Assembly: GCF_030123365.1 (NCBI RefSeq)
Contig: NZ_CP126107.1
Span: 5,197,501-5,261,500 of the forward strand
Source: Neobacillus sp. SuZ13
Lineage (GTDB): Bacteria > Bacillota > Bacilli > Bacillales > Cytobacillaceae
Direction: 5' to 3'
Length of the DNA stretch: 64,000 nucleotides
Both the position numbers and the translations under genes were made by a program. Under the pieces are notes generated by a model. It ran no database searches. It worked only from the letters and a program-made list of their open reading frames with translations, and was not told the origin of the DNA. This document shows positions 33,337 through 42,068 of this stretch, one piece after another (positions within the stretch are counted from its first letter, which is position 1; the number at the start of each line of letters is the position of its first letter).

Positions 33337-34319
33337 TAATTGCCACCCTTTCCGCTTTGCGCTCCTTGTCCATTTCCTCCCGGTGGCATGCCTCCGCCAG
33401 TCATACCTCCCATGCCACCCATGTTACCTCTCATCATACCGCCTTGGCTGTTAGACGAGCTGCTTGTAGCAAGTTCCGGTAATTGGATCGTTTCACCTGC
33501 GGTAACTCCTTCTGTTAGTTCTACATATTCATCTGTAGAAATTCCTGTCTTAACCGTCTTTTGCTGGCTTGTGCCTGCCGATGCATCAGAACTTGAATCC
33601 GTTGAAGTCGCAGTCACAATCACATATTTCTCGTTATTGTTTGTATAAACTCCATCGACAGGAACATAAAGAGCATTTTCCTTACTTTGAGTTAAAATAC
33701 TAGCTTCCGTACTCATCCCGACTTTTAAATTTGTAGGTTTATCAATGTGGATGGTGACATCAAAAGTCGATGTTCCATTCGCAGAAGTTCCCTCAGCAGC
33801 AATCGCCGTTACCTTTCCTGTATAAGAAGTGTCAGGATACGCACTTACAGTTAAGCTGACCGTCTGCTTCTTTTTAATTTTTGTAATATCTAACTCATCC
33901 ACTGAAACAACCGTTTGTAGATCCTTGTAATCGGTTAGATGGGCGACCACCTGACCATTTGTTACCCGTTCTCCTTCTAAAACAGAAACCGTTGTAATCG
34001 TCCCGTCAGCAGGAGCTGTAATCGGATCACTATCATCCGTGAAGGTAATTAATTCATCCCCCTCACTTACTTTGTCACCAGCTGAGACCAACACTTCATC
34101 GATTTCATCATTATCATCTGTTGCTTTAATATCTTCACTAGTGACCGGTGCAACCGTACCTGAACCGCTTATCTTAACTTCGAGCTTTCCTTGTTGAACC
34201 ACAGCTGTTCGAGTTTGAGTGGCCGCCTCAGTACTAACCGTTTTCGATTTATAATATTGAAACCCGACAAACCCGATGACCACAACACTTACAAGTATCC
34301 AAATCACTTTCTTCAACAA
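33336..34319 (-). CDS. HlyD/RND-type adaptor subunit of the ABC exporter (YknX-like)
   Basis: A 327-residue membrane-fusion protein. An N-terminal anchor (residues 4-22) is followed by paired lipoyl halves (DEIDEVLVSAGDKVSEGDEL and APADGTITTVSVLEGERVTNG), a beta-barrel domain (about 120-200), and a tail that becomes Gly/Met/Pro-rich over the last 40 residues (GGMMRGNMGGMGGM). The helical hairpin of long Gram-negative adaptors is absent, as usual in Firmicutes. The Met/Gly tail is unusual and could bind copper or simply be disordered. TTG 34319 with AAAGGAG upstream is the start. Confidence 0.88.
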   Translation of the reverse strand: MLKKVIWILVSVVVIGFVGFQYYKSKTVSTEAATQTRTAVVQQGKLEVKISGSGTVAPVTSEDIKATDDNDEIDEVLVSAGDKVSEGDELITFTDDSDPITAPADGTITTVSVLEGERVTNGQVVAHLTDYKDLQTVVSVDELDITKIKKKQTVSLTVSAYPDTSYTGKVTAIAAEGTSANGTSTFDVTIHIDKPTNLKVGMSTEASILTQSKENALYVPVDGVYTNNNEKYVIVTATSTDSSSDASAGTSQQKTVKTGISTDEYVELTEGVTAGETIQLPELATSSSSNSQGGMMRGNMGGMGGMTGGGMPPGGNGQGAQSGKGGN

Positions 34320-34516
34320 TCTCGACTCCTTTACTCCCCACTGCCATTACGCCTCAGCCAGCAGGAAAATGATTTATTTGATGAGCCTATTATCTTGTCC
34401 GTTCCTTAAGTTATCCTTAAGAAAATGGCCAAGGATATTTATTCAGTAAACCACTTCCTGCTGCTGAAATAGAGCATTTATTCAAGAAAAAGCTATTGAA
34501 AACTTGTTAAAATCAC

Positions 34517-34558
34517 AAAAAAGCCTTCATTCCTTTACAAAAGGAATGAAGGCTTTTT
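34517..34558. terminator. terminator between pstS and the exporter operon
   Basis: AAAAAGCCTTCATTCCTTT pairs with AAAGGAATGAAGGCTTTTT, a perfect 18-19-bp stem with T-runs. It ends the pstS transcript. Confidence 0.9.
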
Positions 34559-34579
34559 CATGTTAATTAACTATTAGTC

Positions 34580-35509
34580 TTAAAGATTTTTTTGATTGCC
34601 TTGTGCATCACGTTCAACTTGCATTTTTGTTACAGGAAGGTATCCTTGCTCTTGTAATAAAGTATTTTGGACATCATCTGACATCATATAATCAAGGAAT
34701 GCTTTTGCAAGATCTGTTGCCTCACCCTTAGTATAAGAGTGTTGGTAAGCCCAAACTGGGAATTTACCTGATTGTACATTTTCTGCAGTTGGTTCAATAC
34801 CGTCAATTGCAAGAGGTGTTACTGTTTCATCAGTGAAATATGAGAATGCAAGGTAACCAATCGCACCATCTGTTTCATTAATAATCTTTTTAACTGTGTT
34901 TGAAGAATCTTCCGTGATTCCTTCAGCTGGTGTTGCGCCATCAAGAGCAAATTTATTAAATATTGCACGAGTTCCAGAAGAATCAGGACGGTTTACAAGA
35001 ACGATTTTTTGGTCTGCTCCACCAAGTTCTTTCCAGTTTGTAATTTTTCCAGTGAAAACTTTAATTAAATCCGCTTTTTTAATATCTTTAATCCCTACTT
35101 TAGGGTTAACAGCAGCAGTCATACCTACTACAGCAACTTTATGGTCAACAATCTGATCAGCTGGAATTCCTTCTTTTTCTTCAGCAAAAACGTCAGAGTT
35201 ACCAATTTGAACAGATCCTTCAGCAACTTGTGATAAGCCTGTACCAGATCCACCCGCGTTTACTTGTATATCAACTTTAGGGTTAGTAGCCATAAATTCT
35301 TCAGCTGCAGCTGCCACAAGAGGTTGCATTGCCGAAGAGCCAGAAATAGTTAATGAGCCTGAAAGTTCTTTCGTTTCTTCAGTCTTTGGCGTTTCTTTCT
35401 TCGCAGTTCCTTCTGTCTTCTCTGTAGATGCTGCGCCTCCGCAAGCAGCCATGAAAACCATTAACGCAGCTAGCAATGTAAGAAGGCTTAAGTTTTTCAA
35501 TCTTTTCAT
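34580..35509 (-). CDS. pstS: phosphate ABC transporter substrate-binding lipoprotein
   Basis: A 309-residue PstS-type phosphate-binding lipoprotein. The signal peptide ends in a lipobox MAACG. Phosphate-site motifs are intact: TISGSSAMQPLVAAAAEEFM, VNAGGSGTGLSQV, GNSDVFAEE and NRPDSSGTRAIFNKF. It is followed directly by a strong terminator, and pstC, pstA and pstB are absent, so it is an orphan or the rest of the system lies elsewhere. Pho-box-like repeats upstream suggest control by PhoP. An SD lies before the ATG at 35509. Confidence 0.93.
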   Translation of the reverse strand: MKRLKNLSLLTLLAALMVFMAACGGAASTEKTEGTAKKETPKTEETKELSGSLTISGSSAMQPLVAAAAEEFMATNPKVDIQVNAGGSGTGLSQVAEGSVQIGNSDVFAEEKEGIPADQIVDHKVAVVGMTAAVNPKVGIKDIKKADLIKVFTGKITNWKELGGADQKIVLVNRPDSSGTRAIFNKFALDGATPAEGITEDSSNTVKKIINETDGAIGYLAFSYFTDETVTPLAIDGIEPTAENVQSGKFPVWAYQHSYTKGEATDLAKAFLDYMMSDDVQNTLLQEQGYLPVTKMQVERDAQGNQKNL

Positions 35510-35594
35510 TTGTTTGAATCCCCCTAAGAATTATTATTGTTGTTGTTTACAGGTATAAGATTAATCCTTTTTTGTTAAGTGAGTATTAATGCTT

Positions 35595-35630
35595 TGTATA
35601 GTTTTGTAAAGATTTGATGTTGTTTGTAAA
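35595..35630 (-). promoter_or_regulatory. PhoP-box-like direct repeats upstream of pstS
   Basis: Hexamers related to TTTACA recur on the minus strand at 10-bp spacing: TATACA (35595-35600), TTTACA (35605-35610), ACATCA (35615-35620) and TTTACA (35625-35630). Bacillus PhoP binds TT(A/T/C)ACA-type repeats with about 11-bp periodicity, so this is a good candidate. Confidence 0.6.
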
Positions 35631-35674
35631 CTTTTGTCGGTTTCTTCTTAAAATCTAGCTTTCTTTAAAAATAG

Positions 35675-35708
35675 AAATATCACCAACCTTCTTAGGCAGG
35701 TGATATTT
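35675..35708 (-). terminator. terminator of the small lipoprotein gene
   Basis: AAATATCACC pairs with GGTGATATTT, downstream of the minus-strand stop at 35759. Confidence 0.75.
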
Positions 35709-35758
35709 GCTTTCTAGTAATAAAGCTGCTAACAATTCTAATTGATTACTTTTTTATA

Positions 35759-35935
35759 TTATTCCCCAGAGTCTTCTGTACCTTGATCAGATCCGCTGTC
35801 TGGGGAATCTGTATTGCCACTATCTTGATTTTGCTCTGTATCCGCATCTGTTTTTGTATTGCTACAACCTGAGGCAACTCCTAACAACATGAAAGACGCC
35901 ATTAACACTAACATCCATTTTTTTAAATCCTTCAT
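35759..35935 (-). CDS. small Asp/Ser-rich lipoprotein (58 aa)
   Basis: A 58-residue predicted lipoprotein: MKDLKKWMLVLMASFMLLGV then the lipobox ASGC, then a short acidic, Ser/Gly/Asp/Gln-rich tail (DSGNTDSPDSGSDQGTEDSGE). I prefer the ATG at 35935, 9 nt after AAGGAGG; the ATG at 35944 directly abuts the SD and upstream starts lack one. No family is recognised. It lies upstream of pstS on the same strand but is separated from it by its own terminator. Confidence 0.6.
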   Translation of the reverse strand: MKDLKKWMLVLMASFMLLGVASGCSNTKTDADTEQNQDSGNTDSPDSGSDQGTEDSGE

Positions 35936-36148
35936 TTTTTTCATCCTCCTTGATTGTTTCAAAATTTGGTACAATCCCATGATATAAAAATTCGCGAGAA
36001 AAAGAAGATGAATCACTCATTCTTTACAATCATTAACCAATTATTTACAATTTTTATAAAAATTTAGCGAAATATTAAAACTGACTAGTTCATTTCATCC
36101 TTTCTTTTTTACCGTTTGGGTGCATTGATTGAGATAAAAAACCAAAAT

Positions 36149-36204
36149 AAAAAGCCGAAAATAGAAAGGTTCTAAAGTAGAACTAATCTATTTTCGACTT
36201 TTTG
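36149..36204 (-). terminator. terminator of glnK-amtB
   Basis: AAAAGcCGAAAATAGA pairs with TCTATTTTCGaCTTTT, with a smaller inner stem (TTCT/AGAA), after the amtB stop. Confidence 0.75.
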
Positions 36205-36240
36205 CATGATGAAGTAATAATCACTTCATTAATAGTTACT

Positions 36241-37548
36241 TCAAACTACCTTTTCTTTACGGCTGGCAGGAGAAGCAACCGTAATTCCTGTGGTTTCTTC
36301 AAAATTAAACAGGCTAGTTGGCAAATCCGTAAACCGCTCTAATTCATTGTAAGCCGGAATGCCGTGATAGGACATATCCAAGCCTTCTTCTTCTTCCCGC
36401 TCTGTTGCTCTGAAACCGACTGTTTTTTCGCATACCTTTGCGATAAAAGCACCGCCGAGTAACCCCCAAACAATCACAACAACAGCGCCTAAAAGCTGCA
36501 CTTCTAATAATGAGGCATGACCCGTTGTCAATAATCCTTGCGTGTTATCAAATAATCCAACCGCGATCGTCCCGAACACCCCGCTGAAACCATGGACCGC
36601 AACAGCACCGACCGGATCATCCACTTTTAAATAATCGACAAAAAGGGTGGTATAAATGACGAGAGTACCACTTATTGCGCCAATGAGAACGGCGCTCCAC
36701 TCCGAAACAAAGGCACAGCCTGCTGTGATTGCAACCAGTCCAGCCAGCACTCCATTTATCGTCATACTTGGATCGGCTTTTCCAAACTTTTTCATTGTCA
36801 TAAACAGTGCCACCGCTCCCCCACTTGCTCCCGCTAGCATGGTGTTGATGGCAATCGGTGCTAATGCAGAACTGGAAGCATCCAATGTACTCCCCGCATT
36901 AAACGCAAACCACCCGAACCATAAGATAAACGCACCGGCAGAAGCTAACGGAATGTTACTAGGGGCAAACACATTGGAACTTCCATCAGAATTAAATCTT
37001 CCTTTTCTTGGGCCCAATAGTTTTGCCATTGCAAAAGCAGCGAAGCCACCGACGGCATGAATCGCGGCAGATCCAGCAAAGTCCTTCATTCCTAATTTGG
37101 CTAACCATCCATCACTATTCCATATCCAATGACCCGATAGGGGGTAAATAATAATACAAATGAGTGCCGCTGTCACCACATAGGCTTTAAAGTTCATTCG
37201 TTCCGCGACAGCGCCTGAAATAATCGAGACTGATGCCACTGCAAATCCCATTTGAAAAAGCACGAAAGCCACACTTGGCAGTTCAATCGAAAGAGCAATT
37301 TTCTCAGGGCTTCCAAATAGGCTGGTCCCAACGAATCCAAACGCATCGTTTCCAAACATGATCCCAAAGCCAATGAGCCAAAACGCTAAAGCACCAATCG
37401 TCAAGTCGACAAAAATCTTCATTGTCACATTTACGGCATTTTTCGTTCGTACCAACCCGGCCTCTAATAAACTAAAACCGCCTTCCATGAACAATACCAT
37501 CGCGGCTGCTAGGACGACCCACACGGTATTTATATACATTAATTCCAC
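36241..37548 (-). CDS. amtB: ammonium transporter
   Basis: A 435-residue Amt/MEP/Rh-family channel (NrgA type) with eleven predicted membrane helices. Family motifs are intact: the Phe-gate and vestibule region, SGHWIWNSDGWLAK, DFAGSAAIHAVGGFAAFA with the first pore His, and DDPVGAVAVHGFSGVFG with the second. A cytoplasmic tail carries GLDMSYHGIPAY, the usual PII contact. The GTG start at 37548 lies 7 nt from GGAGGG, which is inside the last codons of glnK, so translation is coupled to glnK. Confidence 0.95.
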   Translation of the reverse strand: MELMYINTVWVVLAAAMVLFMEGGFSLLEAGLVRTKNAVNVTMKIFVDLTIGALAFWLIGFGIMFGNDAFGFVGTSLFGSPEKIALSIELPSVAFVLFQMGFAVASVSIISGAVAERMNFKAYVVTAALICIIIYPLSGHWIWNSDGWLAKLGMKDFAGSAAIHAVGGFAAFAMAKLLGPRKGRFNSDGSSNVFAPSNIPLASAGAFILWFGWFAFNAGSTLDASSSALAPIAINTMLAGASGGAVALFMTMKKFGKADPSMTINGVLAGLVAITAGCAFVSEWSAVLIGAISGTLVIYTTLFVDYLKVDDPVGAVAVHGFSGVFGTIAVGLFDNTQGLLTTGHASLLEVQLLGAVVVIVWGLLGGAFIAKVCEKTVGFRATEREEEEGLDMSYHGIPAYNELERFTDLPTSLFNFEETTGITVASPASRKEKVV

Positions 37549-37551
37549 AAG

Positions 37552-37911
37552 TCATCCCTCCTTATTTGCTAAATCCTCGATATCATAATCTATTGTCCCA
37601 GTCCGAATGTTATAGGCTTCTAAAATCGGGTAAACATATATTTTACCGTCCCCATCTTCACCCGTTTGGGCCGCATCCACAATCGTCCGAATCGTGGATT
37701 CTACCAAATAATCCGAGAGGACAATCTCCAGTTTCACTTTAGGATGCAGAGTTACCTGATAATTTTTCCCACGATAGACTCCCTGTGTATCCTTTTGTTT
37801 TCCTCTGCCGACTACTTGTGAAACCGTAAAACCTAAAATACCCATATTTTTCAAACCCTTAATCGTCTCTGTGAGTCGTTCCGGTCGAATAATTGCTTCT
37901 ATTTTTTTCAA
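37552..37911 (-). CDS. glnK: PII nitrogen-regulatory protein GlnK (NrgB-like)
   Basis: A 119-residue PII trimeric signal protein that blocks AmtB when nitrogen is ample. It begins MKKIEAIIRPERL, has the T-loop tip RGKNYQVTLHPKVKLEIVLSD with the uridylylation-type Tyr retained, and ends with the C-loop GKIYVYPILEAYNIRTG. It precedes amtB with a 3-bp gap. In B. subtilis the order is nrgA-nrgB, so the gene order is reversed here. Two TnrA/GlnR-like boxes lie just upstream. Confidence 0.95.
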   Translation of the reverse strand: MKKIEAIIRPERLTETIKGLKNMGILGFTVSQVVGRGKQKDTQGVYRGKNYQVTLHPKVKLEIVLSDYLVESTIRTIVDAAQTGEDGDGKIYVYPILEAYNIRTGTIDYDIEDLANKEG

Positions 37912-37932
37912 GAGAATCGGCTCCTCGCTTCA

Positions 37933-37949
37933 TGTTATATAACCTAACA
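37933..37949 (+). promoter_or_regulatory. TnrA/GlnR box 1 upstream of glnK
   Basis: TGTTATATAACCTAACA fits the 17-bp consensus TGTNANAWWWTMTNACA at all but one position. Confidence 0.75.
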
Positions 37950-37955
37950 TGTTAT

Positions 37956-37972
37956 TGTTACACTATATAACA
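37956..37972 (-). promoter_or_regulatory. TnrA/GlnR box 2 upstream of glnK
   Basis: On the minus strand TGTTATATAGTGTAACA matches the consensus except for two central positions. It lies 23 bp centre to centre from box 1, about two helical turns. Confidence 0.7.
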
Positions 37973-38041
37973 CGTATAGGTTTACCGTCAATATATTTTT
38001 CTTATAATCAGTTAATTATAAATAATCAAAAACCTAAGCGT

Positions 38042-38054
38042 GGTGCCTGACACC
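38042..38054. repeat. dispersed palindrome GGTGCCTGACACC, copy 12
   Basis: Exact copy in the divergent glnK-alaR intergenic region. Confidence 0.85.
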
Positions 38055-38179
38055 TTCAGTTTTTAAATGGTGCTATTGTAACTGTCAAAAAAGAGAGAAT
38101 TATCCCAACACTTACATTTGAGTTAGAAGCCGTCCTCCTATAAAATCAATAGTATGAAATTCAAATCAGGAGGCACCTT

Positions 38180-38683
38180 ATGAAATTAACGAATGAAGAA
38201 TTAGAAATATTAAAGCTTATCGAAGAAAACCATAAAATCTCTGAGGAAACAATTGCTTTAATGGTAATGAGCAGTGAAGAATCAGTCAGAAAAACCATTA
38301 AAAAATTAGAAGAAGAAAAAGTAATCGTCAGTTACCCAGCGCTCATCGATTGGAGCAAAGTTGAAGGTCAGGAAAATATCGTTGCAATGATTGATGTAAA
38401 GGTAACACCCAAGCGCGGTGTAGGTTTCGATGAAGTTGCTGAGAGAATTTATCGTTTTCCAGAAGTAACCTCTCTCTACCTCATGAGTGGTGCGTACGAT
38501 TTGTCGATCACCATTGAAGGGCAAACGATGAATCAAATCGCGACGTTTGTATCGGAAAAACTCTCAACGATTGAAAATGTCATCTCGACCACGACGCATT
38601 TCATGTTAAAGAAATACAAACACGATGGGGTGGTTTTTGGCAGTAGTGATGATAAAGACCGGAGAATGGTGATTACACCATGA
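38180..38683 (+). CDS. alaR: Lrp/AsnC-family regulator AlaR-like
   Basis: A 167-residue Lrp/AsnC-family transcription regulator. The N-terminal winged helix-turn-helix covers about residues 5-60 (EELEILKLIEENHKISEETIA, then VRKTIKKLEEEKVI). The RAM ligand-binding domain follows (EVTSLYLMSGAYDLSITIEG). Its stop overlaps the start of the aminotransferase gene (ATGA). The pair matches yugG-yugH of B. subtilis, renamed alaR-alaT for alanine synthesis, which is the basis of the symbol. GGAGGC precedes the ATG. Confidence 0.9.
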   Translation: MKLTNEELEILKLIEENHKISEETIALMVMSSEESVRKTIKKLEEEKVIVSYPALIDWSKVEGQENIVAMIDVKVTPKRGVGFDEVAERIYRFPEVTSLYLMSGAYDLSITIEGQTMNQIATFVSEKLSTIENVISTTTHFMLKKYKHDGVVFGSSDDKDRRMVITP

Positions 38684-39894
38684 AAAAGGATTATTCCCAC
38701 TATATATCTAACACCGCTATTGAATTACAGCCATCTGGGATTAGGAAGTTTTTCGATTTAGCAGCCAGTATGAAAGACGTGATCTCTTTAGGCGTAGGCG
38801 AACCAGACTTTATCACGCCTTGGAACATTCGTGAGGCAGCCATTTTATCGATGGAACAAGGCTATACTGCCTATACCGCAAATCCAGGATTATTAGAATT
38901 ACGACAGGAAATCTCTAATTACCTTAGTACAAGATTCGCTGTCAACTATGATCCCAAAAATCAAATTATTGTTACGGTTGGAGCCAGCCAAGCAATCGAC
39001 CTCGCCTTTCGGGCCATTTTAAACCAAGGCGATGAAGTGCTGATTGTGGAACCAGCCTTCGTTTCTTACGCTCCATTGGTAGCGATTGCCGGCGGGACAC
39101 CTGTCGCAATTTCCACCTCACCTACAAACGGGTTTAAATTAACGCCTGAACAGCTCGAAGGGGCGATTACGGAAAAAACCAAGGCGATTTTGTTTTGTTC
39201 ACCAAACAACCCAACTGGCAGCACCTTAAATCGAGAAGAACTAATGGAAATTGCTGCAATTGTTGAAAAGCATGATTTAATCGTCATCTCGGATGAGATT
39301 TACGCAGAGTTAACCTACGAAGAAACCTATACCAGTTTCGCGGCGATTGAAGGCATGTACGAGCGAACCATATTAATCAATGGTTTCTCAAAAGGCTTTG
39401 CGATGACCGGCTGGCGCTTAGGGATGCTCGCTGCCCCGAAAGAATTTATTGAAGTGATGTTGAAAATTTTTCAATATACCACCATGTGTGCACCGACCAT
39501 GCTCCAATACGGCGCGCTCGAAGCACTTAAGAATACTTTTCAAGAAGTGGAAGCAATGAAACGAAGCTACCGGATGAGACGGAACTACGTTGTGCAAACC
39601 TTGAATAAAATCGGGTTGGACTGTCATACACCTGGAGGAGCCTTCTATGTCTTCCCATCCATTAAGGCAACCGGCCTCAGCTCCGAACAATTTGCCGAAG
39701 AACTGCTAATGCAGGAAAGGGTGGCCGTTGTACCGGGCAATGTGTTTGGGGAAAGCGGCGAAGGCTACATCCGCTGCTCATACGCAGCTTCAATGCCGCA
39801 GCTGCAAGAAGCCCTAAAAAGAATCCAGCAATTTCTTGAATCAAAAGGAATTTACGGCGAAAAACAAACAGTAGAAGTAAAAATAAACCATTAA
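38680..39894 (+). CDS. alaT: class I aminotransferase AlaT-like
   Basis: A 404-residue PLP-dependent fold-type I aminotransferase. Motifs: SLGVGEPDFITPW, AYTANPGLLELR, the PLP-ring Asn in FCSPNNPTGS, Asp in VISDEIYAEL, the Schiff-base Lys in LINGFSKGFAMTGWRLG, and the carboxylate-binding Arg in YIRCSYA. It overlaps alaR by 4 bp. By synteny with B. subtilis yugH it is probably alanine transaminase. Aspartate or aromatic substrates cannot be excluded from sequence. A terminator follows. Confidence 0.92.
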   Translation: MKKDYSHYISNTAIELQPSGIRKFFDLAASMKDVISLGVGEPDFITPWNIREAAILSMEQGYTAYTANPGLLELRQEISNYLSTRFAVNYDPKNQIIVTVGASQAIDLAFRAILNQGDEVLIVEPAFVSYAPLVAIAGGTPVAISTSPTNGFKLTPEQLEGAITEKTKAILFCSPNNPTGSTLNREELMEIAAIVEKHDLIVISDEIYAELTYEETYTSFAAIEGMYERTILINGFSKGFAMTGWRLGMLAAPKEFIEVMLKIFQYTTMCAPTMLQYGALEALKNTFQEVEAMKRSYRMRRNYVVQTLNKIGLDCHTPGGAFYVFPSIKATGLSSEQFAEELLMQERVAVVPGNVFGESGEGYIRCSYAASMPQLQEALKRIQQFLESKGIYGEKQTVEVKINH

Positions 39895-39905
39895 GTACTA
39901 ACTAA

Positions 39906-39953
39906 AAAAGAGCCCCGTTCTGACAGTTTCATCAGCCAGAAATGGGCTCTTTC
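39906..39953 (+). terminator. terminator of alaR-alaT
   Basis: AAAGAGCCC pairs with GGGCTCTTT, with an inner TTCTG/CAGAA stem. Confidence 0.75.
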
Positions 39954-39980
39954 GATGTTTCAATGCCGGTGTCTTTCACT

Positions 39981-39993
39981 AGTGCCTGACACC
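39981..39993. repeat. dispersed palindrome variant AGTGCCTGACACC, copy 13
   Basis: First of two copies 24 bp apart upstream of the diguanylate cyclase gene. Confidence 0.75.
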
Positions 39994-40004
39994 AATCTTT
40001 TTAT

Positions 40005-40017
40005 AGTGCCTGACACC
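40005..40017. repeat. dispersed palindrome variant AGTGCCTGACACC, copy 14
   Basis: Second of two directly repeated copies. A degraded GTGACAGGTA follows near 40027-40036. Confidence 0.7.
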
Positions 40018-40088
40018 CATTTTTTTGTGACAGGTATCCCAAATTATGTTAAAATACCTGAGGTAATGGTAAAAAAGGGGGGGGATAA

Positions 40089-41591
40089 TTGAGGACCTTT
40101 GCATTCGATCTTTTTAATAGAAAGATGATGAATTCTATTACTAGGCGTGAGTTTATACATCATAACTACGTTGAATTATATGAGCGAATTAAACTAATTT
40201 CATATATGTTAACTTTTACCTATCCCTGTTTTTTCATCGTAGACTTTTTCCTGTTTAATAAACTGAGCAGCCCGACTTTTAAATTCAATCTTTCTGCCAT
40301 ACACATCACAGGACTTGTTGTCTCCCTTCTATTTCTATTCATTTATCATATGTATAAAAATGCTCCTAAAGGAGTCATTGTCACTAGTTATATCCTTACT
40401 TATTTGTTGATCGGTGCAGTCTCTTCTATTAATAGCCAATTATTTACCGGGAATATTTACGCCTATATCATTATAATATTAGGGGTTGCTGTATTTTTAC
40501 CGGTCCAGCCAAAACACTTACTCATGCTATTTTTGGTTATTCATATTTTCTTTATCATAGGGCTTTATTTTTTTGAACCGGACCACTTCGCATTTTTATC
40601 AAAGATGATTAACTCGACTGGGACAGCTGTCATCTCCTTTATGATTGCCTTATCTTTCTATTCATTTCGAAAAAATGATTTTATGAATAAATTAAAACTT
40701 AGACAGAATGAGGAAAATTTCAGGCGCCTATTCAACCTTAATCCCAATCCACTCATTCTTACAAAGCTAGATAATAATGAAATCTTGCTCATGAACAAAC
40801 ATGCGCTTGAATACTACCATTTGCATACTAACAACCTTGCTCACCTCGACGGAAAATTCTTATTTCAAAATCAGGAGGAAAAACACGATATCCTTAAGCG
40901 GCTAATCGAGCAGCAAAGCATAAAAAACTATTGTATGGAGCAGCAAATCACGCCTACGATAAAAAAATGGGTGATGCTGAGTTTAGAATTGGTAGATTAC
41001 TTGGATGAACCTTGTATCTTGATCGGTGTTACGGACATCACCGACTTGAAAAAAAATGAGGAAGAGCTATTTAGACATGCTTCGATTGACATGCTTACGG
41101 GGGTGTTAAACCGACGAAGCGGTATGGAGATCCTTAACCAGCAATTGTCCGCTGGTCCAGAATCTCAAGAATTTATTGTCGCCTATATCGATATTAACGA
41201 TTTAAAAAAGACAAACGATCGATTCGGCCATTCCATTGGTGATGACCTCATCAAGACTTGTTGTGACACAATCAACTGCCATATCACAGATGTGGATATT
41301 TTATTCCGCCTAGGCGGCGATGAATTTATCATTGTGTTCTTTCACAAGCAAATGAATGATGTGCGTGAGTTAATAAAGACTATCAAACTAGGTTTCGAGG
41401 AGATTAATATCACGCAGCAAAAACCTTATTCTATCTCCGCAAGTTACGGTTTTTATCACTATAAACCGGGAACTGTCATGACCCCTGAGGAAATTCTTGA
41501 AATGGCCGATCAGGAGATGTACAAGGAAAAAGCCGAACACAAAAGAAAAAACACCTCCCTCCCATCTGCAATGCAAAAGTCAATAATATAG
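40089..41591 (+). CDS. membrane diguanylate cyclase (GGDEF) with PAS-like domain
   Basis: A 500-residue membrane protein. About six hydrophobic segments fill residues 35-200, a PAS-like domain lies at about 205-320 (FRRLFNLNPNPLILTKLD), and a GGDEF domain at about 330-480 with HASIDMLTGVLNRRSG and an intact active site RLGGDEFIIV. It should make cyclic di-GMP from two GTP. An RxxD inhibitory site is not obvious. TTG at 40089 follows AAAAGGGGGG. It is monocistronic with a strong terminator. The same window carries a c-di-GMP riboswitch (5306-5423), so the signal is used in this organism. Confidence 0.92.
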   Translation: MRTFAFDLFNRKMMNSITRREFIHHNYVELYERIKLISYMLTFTYPCFFIVDFFLFNKLSSPTFKFNLSAIHITGLVVSLLFLFIYHMYKNAPKGVIVTSYILTYLLIGAVSSINSQLFTGNIYAYIIIILGVAVFLPVQPKHLLMLFLVIHIFFIIGLYFFEPDHFAFLSKMINSTGTAVISFMIALSFYSFRKNDFMNKLKLRQNEENFRRLFNLNPNPLILTKLDNNEILLMNKHALEYYHLHTNNLAHLDGKFLFQNQEEKHDILKRLIEQQSIKNYCMEQQITPTIKKWVMLSLELVDYLDEPCILIGVTDITDLKKNEEELFRHASIDMLTGVLNRRSGMEILNQQLSAGPESQEFIVAYIDINDLKKTNDRFGHSIGDDLIKTCCDTINCHITDVDILFRLGGDEFIIVFFHKQMNDVRELIKTIKLGFEEINITQQKPYSISASYGFYHYKPGTVMTPEEILEMADQEMYKEKAEHKRKNTSLPSAMQKSII

Positions 41592-41602
41592 TCTGATTAA
41601 TG

Positions 41603-41637
41603 GAACCATCCCTTAGGCACGGGGTGGTTCTTTTTTT
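41603..41637 (+). terminator. terminator of the GGDEF gene
   Basis: GAACCATCCC pairs with GGGGTGGTTC, followed by seven T. Confidence 0.85.
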
Positions 41638-41650
41638 GGTGTGAGGCACC
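41638..41650. repeat. dispersed palindrome variant GGTGTGAGGCACC, copy 15
   Basis: One mismatch to consensus, directly after the GGDEF terminator. Confidence 0.65.
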
Positions 41651-41659
41651 AGAATAACC

Positions 41660-41998
41660 AAGAAAGGCGCAAGCGCCCTGGTCAGCGGCGTATGGCCTCC
41701 TCGAAAGAGCTAACGCTCTTTCTTCGTGCGATGCTTATGCTGCCGAAGCCTTCCTTGTGGAGCGCTCCAACTGAGATAAAGGAAAGCAGAAAAGCGGAAG
41801 CGCCTTGCCCAGGGGCGACAGGCATAAGACGAGCAGGCGAGAAGGTTGCTCTTTAACCTTCTTGACGGATTGGCTTATGACCCCGAGCCCCTAGGCGCTG
41901 TAGCTAGACAACACGAAGAGCCGGAGGCGCATTCGTGCTTACTTATCGTAGGGCGGAGAGCGAAGGACACTAGCCGCTAGGGCGCTGGAGCTAGACAG
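41660..41998. repeat. mosaic of the Bacillus GCGGAAGCGCC-type dispersed repeat
   Basis: A GC-rich non-coding block unlike the AT-rich surroundings. It contains GGCGCAAGCGCC and AAAAGCGGAAGCGCCTTG at left boundaries and GGCGCTGTAGCTAGACA and GGCGCTGGAGCTAGACA at right boundaries, with paired motifs such as GGCATAAGACGAGC and GGCTTATGACCCCGAG between. This is the intergenic repeat family frequently seen in Bacillaceae genomes. Two or three partial copies are nested or fused. It has no open reading frame of note. Confidence 0.75.
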
Positions 41999-42068
41999 TA
42001 ATCTAAGTTCAAAAACTTATACTTCTTATCATAGAACAAAATAGAAGGTAACTCTTGTGTTTTTATCT

